This document shows, piece after piece, positions 7,918 through 15,609 of a stretch of 64,000 bases of DNA (position 1 is the stretch's first letter; each line of letters begins with the position of its first letter). The position numbers and the translations under genes are program-made. Origin of the DNA: a virus; the IMG/VR virus record IMGVR_UViG_3300044956_000431, positions 1 to 64,000 of that record. The stretch is one strand, 5' to 3'. Under the pieces are notes generated by a model. It ran no database searches. It saw only the letters and a list, made by a program, of their open reading frames with translations, and had not been told where the DNA came from.

Positions 7918-8594
7918 TGCATCATTTCACGCATGATCACGCGGCGCTGGGTGTTGTCTTTGCGATCCCAGCGAACGATGACCTGCACGTTGCGGCCATC
8001 ATTGATCACTTTGCCTTGTTTGATCACAACACCACCCAAGATACCCGACCGTTGGATGCTCACAGTGGCACGGATGTTGGATGCAATATTGAGCGCATCG
8101 TTGCGTACCGCAGTGTTCTCCTGGCGATTGACTTCTCCTTCTTGGGCGGTTTCTGTGTCCGAAGTTTCAAAATCAGCATCACCTTTGCGATTGGTAGCAA
8201 AATTGTTGGTCTTGTTGTCTCTGGCTTTTTCCACGTTGCGAGCGATAGTATCTACCACTCGCTTGCTGGTGATATTCTCTGGATGCAAGAATGAACTCAT
8301 TCGATCTTTGGCTAAAACATAGGCAGTTTCATAGGCCTGTTGCAAGGTATTTTGGCTGTTGCCCCACACCGCTGCATAGCCCACAGCTTCTACGGCCTGC
8401 AAGTCGCCTGTGAATGAATAAATCACTCGTACACCTTCGCGCTTGAAATCTGAAGCCGCACGTTGTTCAGAGATTGCTTGTTGTGTGCCCAGAGGTACAG
8501 CAGTACCTGAGCCCACGTCTGAGACCTTGGTTGAGCTACAGGCAGTGAGACCCAATGCCATGACCACGGCTAGATAGAGTGCTGTGTTTTTCAT
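7914..8594 (-). CDS. LPP20-like lipoprotein, 226 aa
   Basis: The signal peptide ends in a lipobox LTAC with the acylated Cys19, so the product should be anchored to the outer membrane. Residues 60-110 (YAAVWGNSQNTLQQAYETAY then VLAKDRMSSFL) resemble the repeated LPP20 helix-strand pattern. The centre is acidic and disordered, and the C-terminal part (RATVSIQRSGILGGVV) is beta-rich. The ATG overlaps the stop of the entericidin-like gene and the stop overlaps the start of the secreted gene below, giving a three-gene envelope operon. Confidence 0.75.
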   Translation of the reverse strand: MKNTALYLAVVMALGLTACSSTKVSDVGSGTAVPLGTQQAISEQRAASDFKREGVRVIYSFTGDLQAVEAVGYAAVWGNSQNTLQQAYETAYVLAKDRMSSFLHPENITSKRVVDTIARNVEKARDNKTNNFATNRKGDADFETSDTETAQEGEVNRQENTAVRNDALNIASNIRATVSIQRSGILGGVVIKQGKVINDGRNVQVIVRWDRKDNTQRRVIMREMMQ

Positions 8595-8713
8595 TTGTTT
8601 TTAATCCATTCTCCAACTTTAGAAAGATCTTGGCCAGCGCCGGAAACCGCGCCCCCAATCGTGCCACAGCCTGTCATACAGGTTACCAGTAATAGTACAA
8701 CCAAGTGTTTCAT
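8591..8713 (-). CDS. Entericidin-like small lipoprotein, 40 aa
   Basis: Reads MKHLVVLLLVTCMTGCGTIG then GAVSGAGQDLSKVGEWIKNK. A signal sequence with lipobox (MTGC, Cys16), followed by a Gly/Ala-rich segment and an amphipathic basic helix, matches the architecture of entericidin A/B (EcnAB) lipoproteins of proteobacteria. In E. coli these form a toxin/antidote pair affecting cell lysis. Only one member is present here. A GGAG site precedes the ATG, and the stop overlaps the next ATG (ATGA). The role in infection, possibly lysis or envelope effects, is inferred. Confidence 0.7.
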   Translation of the reverse strand: MKHLVVLLLVTCMTGCGTIGGAVSGAGQDLSKVGEWIKNK

Positions 8714-8736
8714 AGTAACTCCTAAAAGATTGGTCA

Positions 8737-8781
8737 TAAAAAAATCCTACTATGTGTGTATTATTACACAAGTAGGATTTT
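8737..8781 (-). terminator. Intrinsic terminator after the phasin gene
   Basis: On the minus strand a long stem built on AATCCTACT/AGTAGGATT encloses an AT-rich inner hairpin and runs into seven T residues. It lies just downstream of the phasin stop and upstream of the envelope operon. Confidence 0.8.
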
Positions 8782-8817
8782 CTGGTCTAGCTACAGTTTA
8801 ACCGTTTTTTAACCGAT

Positions 8818-9093
8818 TTAATTGGTTTTGGTCTGTGCTGTGTATGCTTTCATGATGCCTTCACCAAACTTGGTGTAGTCAAACTTGGCGGCTTCTTGGG
8901 CGTGTTTCACAGTTTCTTGGATCACCGTGATACCTGCGTCGATGGTGGCTTTGACAGCTTTTTTAGTGTACTCAGTCTGGTTGTCGATGAACTGGTTCAG
9001 TGCGTCAGCGATTTTTTCGTCTGTGACGAAAGTCTTTACGAACTGCTTCTTACCTGTTTGTACTGCGTCGATTGTTGCGTCATATGTAAACAT
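8818..9093 (-). CDS. Phasin-like protein, 91 aa
   Basis: All-helical and amphipathic, with Lys/Ala/Gln-rich heptads (DQNQTEYTKKAVKAT-like region, residues 38-75) and no cysteine, matching the short phasin family (Phasin_2-like) that coats polyhydroxyalkanoate granules in Proteobacteria. AAGGAG precedes the ATG. The gene has its own promoter with a palindrome, a leader hairpin and a terminator, so it is an independently controlled single-gene unit. It could redirect the host's carbon store during infection. Another short coiled-coil function is possible since the family is low in sequence specificity. Confidence 0.65.
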   Translation of the reverse strand: MFTYDATIDAVQTGKKQFVKTFVTDEKIADALNQFIDNQTEYTKKAVKATIDAGITVIQETVKHAQEAAKFDYTKFGEGIMKAYTAQTKTN

Positions 9094-9125
9094 TGTTTTC
9101 TCCTTGATTAAGCTGGTTTACTAAA

Positions 9126-9151
9126 CAAGACCCGCCCTATGCGGCATCTTG
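9126..9151 (-). promoter_or_regulatory. Leader hairpin of the phasin message
   Basis: In the transcript, CAAGA...TCTTG pairs around an inner GCCGC/GCGGG-type stem. It lies between the predicted start of transcription and the ribosome site and may protect the message or modulate it. Confidence 0.45.
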
Positions 9152-9162
9152 TGTGTTGCATT

Positions 9163-9195
9163 ATTATATATGATACTTATGTTGCAATGCAACAT
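9163..9195 (-). promoter_or_regulatory. Phasin promoter with overlapping palindromic operator
   Basis: Minus strand TTGCAT, 18 bases, TATAAT. The -35 lies within the perfect 17-base palindrome ATGTTGCA A TGCAACAT (9179-9195). A repressor bound there would block RNA polymerase. PhaR-type repressors of phasin genes are known to bind TGC-rich repeats, so host PhaR is the natural candidate. That is inference. Confidence 0.6.
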
Positions 9196-9223
9196 AAATT
9201 ATGCCCAGATTAAGGCATTTTGG

Positions 9224-10159
9224 TTATTTTAACCAAAGTGCTCTTTGTTGTTCAATTTCGCGGCGCCATGCTGTGGGATTGGTAAATCTTGTATCTAAAT
9301 CCATTAGCGCATCTTCTCTGCGTTGTCGATTGTCATCTGTGGCCATGGCACGATTGAGTTCGGTAGTGTACCAATCAACTACCGCTTTGTCAGTGCCGCG
9401 TGGCAACATAACACCCCAATGGTTCTCGTGTACATATCCCGGCAATGCTTCTCGGGCAAGACTAACAGTTTTGATTTTTTCAATACGGTTAGAACCTGTC
9501 TGTGCCACAAACTTTACTTTGCCGTCCAAGTATAAACCATAGGCAATGGGAGCAGACAATAGTGCAAAAGGTAAATGTCCGCCAGCAACATCTAATGCGG
9601 CTTGGTTTCCGCTTTTGTACGGAACAGAGATTGCTTGATGATCACGAACTCCAATTAAGTTGAACAAATGCTCAGTTGGAATCTTACCGCTGGTTCCGAT
9701 ACCGATTTTAATCTGACGACTGTCTTTGCGGAAGTATTCAACAAACTCCTTCATGTTGTTTACCAGAACGCCAGGATGTGCTATCAAAACAAAAGGTGCT
9801 TTGCCGATGCTGATGACCGGTGTATAATCGTCCAGACTATAGCGCATGGCCTGTTTATTGTAGAGTTCGCTGATGATAAATGTAGCGTCTATAGAGATTA
9901 CTTGTATGTGATGTCCATCATTGGGCATCTTAACAAACTCGTTGCTACCAAGTACAGTTTCAACTCCAGGGATGTGTTGGTTAATAAACTTTGCACGACC
10001 TTCGCGTTCTATCAAAGAAGCAGGAATACTAAAAGCACGTTCATTGCCCGACCCAGGGCCAATACCGTAGACTACTGTGATGGGTTTTGTAGGTTGCCAC
10101 TGCGCCAGTGCAAGGACTGGCAACAGTGACAATATTAGCGTAAAGAAATGTTTTTTCAT
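9224..10159 (-). CDS. Bug/TctC-family periplasmic solute-binding protein, 311 aa
   Basis: A signal peptide (MKKHFFTLILSLLPVLALA) is followed by the WQPTKPITVVYGIGPGSG loop, the carboxylate-binding region of tripartite tricarboxylate transporter receptors. Further family features are GTSGKIPTEHLFN and VPYKSGNQAALDVAGGHLPF. Length is close to the usual 300-330 residues. These receptors are greatly expanded in Burkholderiales and bind carboxylates such as citrate or aromatic acids. The ATG at 10159 is preferred over an upstream GTG because it begins the signal peptide. No TctA/B membrane partners are seen, so it would feed host permeases. Confidence 0.85.
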   Translation of the reverse strand: MKKHFFTLILSLLPVLALAQWQPTKPITVVYGIGPGSGNERAFSIPASLIEREGRAKFINQHIPGVETVLGSNEFVKMPNDGHHIQVISIDATFIISELYNKQAMRYSLDDYTPVISIGKAPFVLIAHPGVLVNNMKEFVEYFRKDSRQIKIGIGTSGKIPTEHLFNLIGVRDHQAISVPYKSGNQAALDVAGGHLPFALLSAPIAYGLYLDGKVKFVAQTGSNRIEKIKTVSLAREALPGYVHENHWGVMLPRGTDKAVVDWYTTELNRAMATDDNRQRREDALMDLDTRFTNPTAWRREIEQQRALWLK

Positions 10160-10180
10160 GGTCACCTATAACTAAAAATA

Positions 10181-10876
10181 TTAGTTATAAGCGTTTTCCA
10201 TGAGCTGGCGACTTTCTTCAAGCATGCCTGTTTTGCTACATGTGATAGCAAAAAGATCGCGACGCATTTCGTTAATGATAGAAACCACACGTTGTTGATT
10301 CTGTTCATCACGGCAGAGCTTTTCCAACTTCAAACGACCAATGTCGCTGTGGAACTTTTCGTCTTTGGCAATTTTAGCGTAAGTGCTGGCAATAAATGGA
10401 TCTTCAATACATTGACTCATCATTGCCCAGTTACGTGCGGCACGGCCTTCGGCAACAAACTGATACAATGCCAACATTAGCTCATCTTCTTGAGCTTCGT
10501 ATTTGGCAATAAGACTTGCACCTTTTTGATGCAGTTTGTCTTTGTGTGTAGCAATAGCGGCTTCCATGTCAATCTTGTGACCCAACAAATGCTCAACTAC
10601 GTCACGCACCATGCGGAAGTGTTTGGCTTCGTCTAAGGCCTGCTTGGCCAGCATTTGAACTTCGTCTGGGTCAGCATCTTCGGGCATGTTGGCCACTTTG
10701 TTGCTGATTTCAACCATGTTCATACGCTCATTGACCATGCGACCAATAAAGTTATCCACCAACTCTTCTTGGCTTGGATTGCTGTCATAGTATGCTTTGA
10801 TTTGTAGTTCAGAAGCGCGAAAAAGTGCTTCATTGTCTTGTCCAAGTTTATGGACAAATTCTCTTGCTGATAGCAT
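10181..10876 (-). CDS. Ferritin-like diiron protein, 231 aa
   Basis: Helix-rich with two metal-ligand motifs expected of a diiron four-helix bundle: E...DEAKHFRMV (ExxH type, around residue 89) and E...KDEKFHSDI (around residue 173). An earlier Glu (NERMNMVEI) could complete the site. Family members include MiaE-like hydroxylases and uncharacterised ferritin-like oxygenases, so the product may oxidise a substrate using O2 rather than store iron. AGAGGA lies upstream of the ATG. It lies between the Bug receptor and the divergent PP-loop operon, and its role in the phage is unknown. Confidence 0.65.
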   Translation of the reverse strand: MLSAREFVHKLGQDNEALFRASELQIKAYYDSNPSQEELVDNFIGRMVNERMNMVEISNKVANMPEDADPDEVQMLAKQALDEAKHFRMVRDVVEHLLGHKIDMEAAIATHKDKLHQKGASLIAKYEAQEDELMLALYQFVAEGRAARNWAMMSQCIEDPFIASTYAKIAKDEKFHSDIGRLKLEKLCRDEQNQQRVVSIINEMRRDLFAITCSKTGMLEESRQLMENAYN

Positions 10877-11000
10877 TGTGTCTGTTTCCTCTAATCAAGT
10901 TAGTTTCAACAGATGTTGAACCCTTCAACACCTGTAGTGTTGATAAGATTATTAACTTCTCCCATCAGACGCTTTTATTTAGTAAAAAAATATCCAAAGT

Positions 11001-11006
11001 TAAATA
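11001..11006 (+). promoter_or_regulatory. Late-type TAAATA element 4 bases before a start codon
   Basis: TAAATA then CAGC then ATG, with no Shine-Dalgarno site. With T4 late spacing, transcription would begin at the start codon. Confidence 0.4.
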
Positions 11007-11010
11007 CAGC

Positions 11011-11700
11011 ATGTTTTATCACTCTGGATACCCAAAATCCTGGAATACCCCTATACGACTCTATGCTATCTACGAGCACACTCACGACTGTTTTTTATAT
11101 GTTCATTACGATAAGAACTTGGTTAAAAAAGTCAAAAGTTTGTTGTCTAGCAAAACAATGACCTGGTTGTATGAACTGCGACTACCGGCAGATCAGTCGT
11201 TGACCCAAACCATAACCAATGCCAACGCCACGGACTATACTCTGCAGTCTGACGCCGTTAGGCCTGATCCTGTGTTCTATTTACACACGAGCACCAGGAT
11301 GGCAGCCACAATCAACTGCACAGTAAATATTCTTGGGGAAATATCTGGCCTAGAATACATGCCAAAGCTACATGATCCAGCACTGCAAACTCTACAGGAA
11401 TGGACTCAGTTTGTTGCATGGGTAATCAATGAAATACAAAACGATGAAATCTTTGATGATGAATTGATCACGCGAGCACTAATAGCAGACATCAACAACA
11501 ATAAATCGCAGATGTTAGACAATAACATGTATATGATTGCCAGTAAAATCTATAAAGTTCTTCTATTAGAACAAGACATCAAAGAAACCTGCTGTAAAAT
11601 TGGGCAGATTGCATTGCAAGCTCAGAACGCAAATAGTGTTGACGTAGGTCTTAGACCCTACAAAAACATAGCCAAACTCCGACATGATTCTGCGCCGTGA
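11011..11700 (+). CDS. Phage protein of unknown function, 229 aa
   Basis: The frame is open from 10825, but ATG 11011 is chosen: the upstream part is shadow sequence across an intergenic gap, while from MFYHSGYPKSWNTPIRLY onward the composition is protein-like. Mixed alpha/beta with no recognised motif. Its last codons overlap the GTG start of the PP-loop ATPase gene, so both are made from one message. It may be the acceptor or partner of that enzyme. Confidence 0.6.
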   Translation: MFYHSGYPKSWNTPIRLYAIYEHTHDCFLYVHYDKNLVKKVKSLLSSKTMTWLYELRLPADQSLTQTITNANATDYTLQSDAVRPDPVFYLHTSTRMAATINCTVNILGEISGLEYMPKLHDPALQTLQEWTQFVAWVINEIQNDEIFDDELITRALIADINNNKSQMLDNNMYMIASKIYKVLLLEQDIKETCCKIGQIALQAQNANSVDVGLRPYKNIAKLRHDSAP

Positions 11701-12857
11701 ATCTGTCCCTAATCCACTACCGTCATTTGGTTTCGGATCAGCTGAAGTCGTCCTGGCCCACTGCTCAACATGCCACAGATGTATGCATGGTCTCGGGCAT
11801 GGAGATCACTGCCAAGCGTAACTGGCTATTGCCTATGAGAGGCATCAACAACTTACCGTTTGAACCGTCATTGGTTCTTGATAGAATACAAAATCACATA
11901 CCAATTTCAGACTGCGAGCCTGACTACAGTACAACCTGGGCTAATGTCACGGATTCTTTGGCACCTGAACTCATTGCGCGTGCCAAGGCCAACAACAAAA
12001 AAATCATGTTGTCCTGGTCCGGTGGTGTGGATTCCACTGTTATTTTGATTGCCTTGTTGAAACATCTGTCTCACAGCGATCAAGATCTACTGACCATTGC
12101 CCTCACAAGATCTTCAATATTTGAAGCCAGTCAGATATATTTCAAATATGTGCATGGACAGTTTGCCATTGTGGACTTTGATCACTTTGTTGACAACTGC
12201 TCTCTAGACCAATATCAAAAATATATCCACGTCAACGGTGACCCTGCTGATCAACTGTGTATAGCTATAAACAGCACCAGTACGGCATTTTTGGAAGATA
12301 CCAGCTGGGGTCGACGATCTTTCAGAGATATTGGCCAGCTAGAAACTCTGCTGACTGACACATTCAATCAAGACATTGCCAAATGGCTGGCACCCAAGTT
12401 GATTGAAAACATTGAATCAACCACAGCTCCTATTGAATCCTGTTATCAAGCTGTTTGGTGGATATCATTTAACTATTTGTTCAGCGGTAGTGCCTGCGCT
12501 ACTTGGTGCCATACTTGGTGGCTCAAAGGCTTGCTGTTTGACCAATGGCTAGACCACCAGTTTTTTTGGTTTTGTGATTTGCGCTATCAACGCTGGGCCC
12601 TGGCCAACTGCGGTAGATATGATGTGCTGTTTGGGCCTAATATCAATCACTGGAAGTGGATGAGTAAACAATACATCGTAGACTACACCAAAGATCAGTT
12701 TTGGTTGAGATATAAAACAAAGATGTCGTCCAACAATAGACGTACACAACGATCCAACCCACCTTGGGTAGCATTGCATGGAAATCGTTTGCTGACATTG
12801 GAGCAAAATATTGACGAACTGAGTGAACTGTTGCCACAGTGCCTGCGTCAATCGTGA
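11697..12857 (+). CDS. PP-loop ATP pyrophosphatase, asparagine-synthetase-like, 386 aa
   Basis: The ATP-binding PP-loop SWSGGVDSTVIL lies near residues 104-115. Members of this fold adenylate a substrate before amide or sulfur transfer (asparagine synthetase C-domain, QueC, thiouridylases). The C-terminal half is rich in tryptophan and aromatic residues and does not resemble QueC zinc motifs, so an amidoligase-like role on a small molecule or polymer is more likely than deazapurine synthesis. It begins with GTG overlapping the upstream stop and ends one base before the convergent membrane gene. Confidence 0.75.
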   Translation: MNLSLIHYRHLVSDQLKSSWPTAQHATDVCMVSGMEITAKRNWLLPMRGINNLPFEPSLVLDRIQNHIPISDCEPDYSTTWANVTDSLAPELIARAKANNKKIMLSWSGGVDSTVILIALLKHLSHSDQDLLTIALTRSSIFEASQIYFKYVHGQFAIVDFDHFVDNCSLDQYQKYIHVNGDPADQLCIAINSTSTAFLEDTSWGRRSFRDIGQLETLLTDTFNQDIAKWLAPKLIENIESTTAPIESCYQAVWWISFNYLFSGSACATWCHTWWLKGLLFDQWLDHQFFWFCDLRYQRWALANCGRYDVLFGPNINHWKWMSKQYIVDYTKDQFWLRYKTKMSSNNRRTQRSNPPWVALHGNRLLTLEQNIDELSELLPQCLRQS

Positions 12858-13058
12858 CTATCTATTGACTTCTAGTGCAGATTTCCCTAGTTGTACACTG
12901 AGTGGTAGACTGGGATCTATCATGGTCATTATGACGTGATTTAACCAAGGTGGAGGCGATGCAAAAAACCCACGCCATTGTTCCGCTAACCAGATTATCA
13001 CAGACACTGCCACGGTGATTGTAAGCATCCATAAAAAATGTTTTTTTGTCAGTTTCAT
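12858..13058 (-). CDS. Single-pass membrane protein, 66 aa
   Basis: A basic N-terminus (MKLTKKHF) followed by a hydrophobic segment (LWMLTITVAVSVIIWLA, residues 9-25) gives one transmembrane helix with a short periplasmic or cytoplasmic tail. GGAAG lies 3 bases before the ATG, and a TAAATA element directly upstream. Small single-pass proteins of this kind include holins, antiholins and envelope modulators. Nothing decides between them. Confidence 0.55.
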   Translation of the reverse strand: MKLTKKHFLWMLTITVAVSVIIWLAEQWRGFFASPPPWLNHVIMTMIDPSLPLSVQLGKSALEVNR

Positions 13059-13094
13059 TGCTTCCTATTTAGGCTGAGGTTTTGTCAGGCAGTG

Positions 13095-13100
13095 TAAATA
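13095..13100 (+). promoter_or_regulatory. Late-type TAAATA promoter element
   Basis: GTGTAAATAAC in the divergent gap. Predicted start near 13106, followed by ATAGGAG and the ATG at 13127. Confidence 0.5.
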
Positions 13101-13126
13101 ACTAACACAACATATAGGAGAGTGTA

Positions 13127-13375
13127 ATGTTAATGTTTCTAAAAAAGTTTTTTGGTGAAAGACCCACTGTATCGCCTTGCCCTGAAGCACCATACAAAAT
13201 AGAAAATCCAGTGGTCATACCCGAAACCACTGTAGCTGCGGTACCTTTGACCACACAGCATGTGCAATCACCATCTGAAGAAGCCAAAGCTGCGGTCAAG
13301 AAAAAGCCAGCCGCTCGTAAGCCTGCTGGCAAAAAGAAACCCACTGCGCGAGCTAGAACTAAAAAATCATCCTAA
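13127..13375 (+). CDS. Small protein with basic, histone-like C-terminal tail, 82 aa
   Basis: The N-terminal 15 residues are hydrophobic/basic (MLMFLKKFFGERP), the middle is Pro/Val-rich, and the last 32 residues are almost entirely Lys, Ala, Arg and Pro (repeats like KKPAARKPAGKKK). Such tails bind nucleic acid in histone H1-like and AlgP-like proteins. The gene has a good ribosome site and a late-type promoter. It could coat DNA or bind RNA. It overlaps the convergent gene by 17 bases. Confidence 0.6.
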   Translation: MLMFLKKFFGERPTVSPCPEAPYKIENPVVIPETTVAAVPLTTQHVQSPSEEAKAAVKKKPAARKPAGKKKPTARARTKKSS

Positions 13376-13646
13376 TCAATCCAATACTGTCAATGGTTGT
13401 TAGCAGGATATAGTTAGCCAACATGCCAAATGATTTCCTAGTGTAACTAGCCCAAGCATACATAGCACAACCACTAATCCAAATGGGATAAAGCACAAGC
13501 AAAGGAGGGTTGGGTACAGTGACTGCCATTGTAATAGCACAGCCAATGCTAATAGCCCAAGCCAACAACTCAACAACAAAACGAAAAGGATTAGAATGCC
13601 AATCATCTTGTATCCATTCTAGTGTGGGTCGAAATATATCAATCAT
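13359..13646 (-). CDS. Membrane protein of unknown function, 95 aa
   Basis: The ATG at 13646 overlaps the stop of the UV endonuclease gene (ATGA). After an amphipathic start (MIDIFRPTLEWIQDDWHSNP) there are two hydrophobic segments (about residues 24-43 and 48-66) and a third weaker one near the C-terminus. It is of a type seen repeatedly beside DNA-metabolism genes in freshwater phages. Function unknown. It ends in TAG, one of the clear uses of TAG as a terminal stop in this window. Confidence 0.65.
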   Translation of the reverse strand: MIDIFRPTLEWIQDDWHSNPFRFVVELLAWAISIGCAITMAVTVPNPPLLVLYPIWISGCAMYAWASYTRKSFGMLANYILLTTIDSIGLIRMIF

Positions 13647-14671
13647 AAAATCTCGATGGAGTTGACAAAACCATCGCGAGCAAGATTTTTGCCCTTGGCT
13701 TCGCACTGTATGTCAAACTGCGCACCAAAACTGCCCGCCCACTCGTTTACAGCTTGATTCCAATAGAAGTCTGAGTGGGCACGGAGTTGCTGTTTCTTAT
13801 GACCTCGTGCAAGAAGTCCAGCAAGATCTGGGCGAACTCGGGTATCATGACCAACAAGAATATCTTCGCGACTAACACTGTAATGCATAGCAGGGCGACA
13901 ACCACGCCAAGACTCAACCACACGCTGAACACGACTGTCTGTTGGGGAGATGTATTCTCCTGTTTTGACCCAATGATGATGAATGTCCAGCACAAGAGCC
14001 ACGTTATCAGCCACAAGCAGAGTAAGGTCTAAGCCATTTGATATCTCGTCGTTTTCAATAGTTATGAGGTTGCGAGCCTCGGGCGATAGTTTGCCAAGAC
14101 TGCGTAGGAACTTTTCAGGACCGCCTTTGCCTGACAAGTGTACATTGATCTTAAAACCATGATCATGCCATGAGCTGCCATAACCCATCCAACGAGCCAT
14201 GTCCGCATGATATTCAAACTCCAAAATAGAGCGTTCCACAATGCCATCATTTTCAGAAGCCAGTACACAAAACTGCCCTGGATGGAAACTCAGTCGTACG
14301 CCCAGCTCTCTAGCACAAGCTCCCACAGGAGCAAAGATTTTTTCAAGATGTCGCTGGATGTCGGCCTGTTGCCACCAATCGATCCAGTTGGGTTCTGTAT
14401 AGCCCTGTAGCATTTCTGAACCCAAGCGTACCATGCGGAGATGTTCGGGCAAAGCACCCACTCGTTCAACCATCATCAATGCGGCACGAGCATTGTGATT
14501 CATGATATCCCATTGACGCTGTTCAGCCTGATCTTTGTGCTCGCGGAGCCAGCGCATAGTAGTTGATCGGCCGTTGATATCACGGTCCTTGGCATTGACT
14601 TTCATGCCACCAGTTTCACTGGAGTCATTGAGCCATTTGCAACAGAAACCAAAACGAGTGTGTGTAGTCAT
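13643..14671 (-). CDS. uvsE: UV damage endonuclease UvsE/UVDE, 342 aa
   Basis: TIM-barrel AP-endonuclease-like enzyme that nicks DNA 5' of UV photoproducts. Visible motifs: RFGFCCKWLNDS at the start, SFHPGQFCVLAS (metal ligand His), the IENDE stretch, VLDIHHHWVKTGE and HSDFYWN near the end, in family order. The start is the ATG at 14671, because the upstream extension begins only with TTG inside the -35 hexamer of the promoter and the family starts at this point. The promoter geometry predicts a leaderless transcript. It would let the phage repair sunlight damage on its own genome. Confidence 0.85.
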   Translation of the reverse strand: MTTHTRFGFCCKWLNDSSETGGMKVNAKDRDINGRSTTMRWLREHKDQAEQRQWDIMNHNARAALMMVERVGALPEHLRMVRLGSEMLQGYTEPNWIDWWQQADIQRHLEKIFAPVGACARELGVRLSFHPGQFCVLASENDGIVERSILEFEYHADMARWMGYGSSWHDHGFKINVHLSGKGGPEKFLRSLGKLSPEARNLITIENDEISNGLDLTLLVADNVALVLDIHHHWVKTGEYISPTDSRVQRVVESWRGCRPAMHYSVSREDILVGHDTRVRPDLAGLLARGHKKQQLRAHSDFYWNQAVNEWAGSFGAQFDIQCEAKGKNLARDGFVNSIEIL

Positions 14672-14677
14672 AGTGTT

Positions 14678-14707
14678 ATTGTACAGCTCTTTTTGTTTTG
14701 TTGTCAA
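14678..14707 (-). promoter_or_regulatory. Sigma70-type promoter of the UV endonuclease gene
   Basis: Minus strand TTGACA, 18 bases, TACAAT. The -10 ends 6 bases before the ATG, so transcription should start at or next to the A of the start codon. Confidence 0.75.
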
Positions 14708-14724
14708 GATTTACCTTGTTTGGA

Positions 14725-14732
14725 CTAAATAC
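14725..14732 (+). promoter_or_regulatory. Late-type CTAAATAC promoter
   Basis: Plus-strand CTAAATAC, then a short leader containing AAAGGAG and the ATG at 14755. Confidence 0.55.
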
Positions 14733-14754
14733 CTATATCAAAAGGAGTCCAAAT

Positions 14755-15060
14755 ATGGCAATTTACAGCAGATCAACCTTTAACTACAGTGCTTCGCAAG
14801 CAATCAAAGATCAGATGACAGCTGGTATTGCTCCAATCATACAGCCTTATGTCACTGCTGGAGTTTGTTTAACTGATTTTACTCATACACCAGCACTACC
14901 AGATGGCAAATATCCACCAGCCACGGGTGAATATATGGCTCAACGAAGCTGGACAGATCTGGGTCAGGCACAGACTTGTATTGCGGCAGTCAATGCTTGG
15001 TTAGATGCCAATCCTGAATGTAAAGCCTACAACTACGGCCCAACAGTGGTACAAGTTTAA
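14755..15060 (+). CDS. Small conserved phage protein, 101 aa
   Basis: AAAGGAG precedes the ATG at 14755. An upstream in-frame ATG at 14698 lies inside the divergent promoter and is rejected. The product has no signal or membrane segment. It has a central stretch with repeated Ala and Tyr and two cysteines in its second half. The late-type promoter and plus-strand isolation suggest a virion or late function. Not recognised otherwise. Confidence 0.65.
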   Translation: MAIYSRSTFNYSASQAIKDQMTAGIAPIIQPYVTAGVCLTDFTHTPALPDGKYPPATGEYMAQRSWTDLGQAQTCIAAVNAWLDANPECKAYNYGPTVVQV

Positions 15061-15063
15061 CAG

Positions 15064-15609
15064 TTACTTCAACAACTGTATCACGCTGTCAAAACTATCT
15101 TTTGTTAGATTTGGCATCGTTATTTTTTTGGTCACAGCATTTGGATGATCTATCAGTATCCACTGTGTGTTTGGGTAAGTGCTTAGAGTGGCACGAAAGG
15201 CATTGATATAGTTCAATCGTTTGTGTGTTTCAAATTTGTCAGTGTATTCTTTATCAGACAAATCAAAACCCAATAACAACACCAAATCGTTGTGTTCGGC
15301 TACCAAATGCATAGCAATAATTTCTTCTGGCCTGTCTAGTTCACCCGGGAAGTCACCTTCATAAAGATTTACCTTGAGTGGTCTGCCTAATGCGGCATAG
15401 TTTTTTTTGGCAGTGTAAAAGTTGCAAACGGAATGAAATGCTCGTTGAATAAGTTCTTGTGCCTTGCCAGCATTGTCACACAATACATTATCGGTATTCC
15501 AGGCTCGCCAGGTTTTCCAGCTTCCCCAACTGGGTGCGATATCTTTGAGTTGTTCAGCTGTGGTATGTGTGCTGGCAAACTCTTCACCGATGACCCAACA
15601 AACTCTCAT
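15064..15609 (-). CDS. Phage protein of unknown function, 181 aa
   Basis: Alpha/beta composition with strands such as VLLLGFDLSD and WILIDHP alternating with helices, which fits a Rossmann-like or SGNH-like core without a clear active site. It begins right next to the stop of the tail fibre gene (1 base apart), so it is probably a fibre-associated protein such as a chaperone or small subunit. That role is inferred from position. Confidence 0.65.
   Translation of the reverse strand: MRVCWVIGEEFASTHTTAEQLKDIAPSWGSWKTWRAWNTDNVLCDNAGKAQELIQRAFHSVCNFYTAKKNYAALGRPLKVNLYEGDFPGELDRPEEIIAMHLVAEHNDLVLLLGFDLSDKEYTDKFETHKRLNYINAFRATLSTYPNTQWILIDHPNAVTKKITMPNLTKDSFDSVIQLLK

Noticed and set aside
10825-11010. 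The longer upstream part of the plus-strand frame ending at 11700
   Set aside because: It lies across an intergenic gap and overlaps the start of the divergent ferritin-like gene; protein-like composition begins only at 11011.
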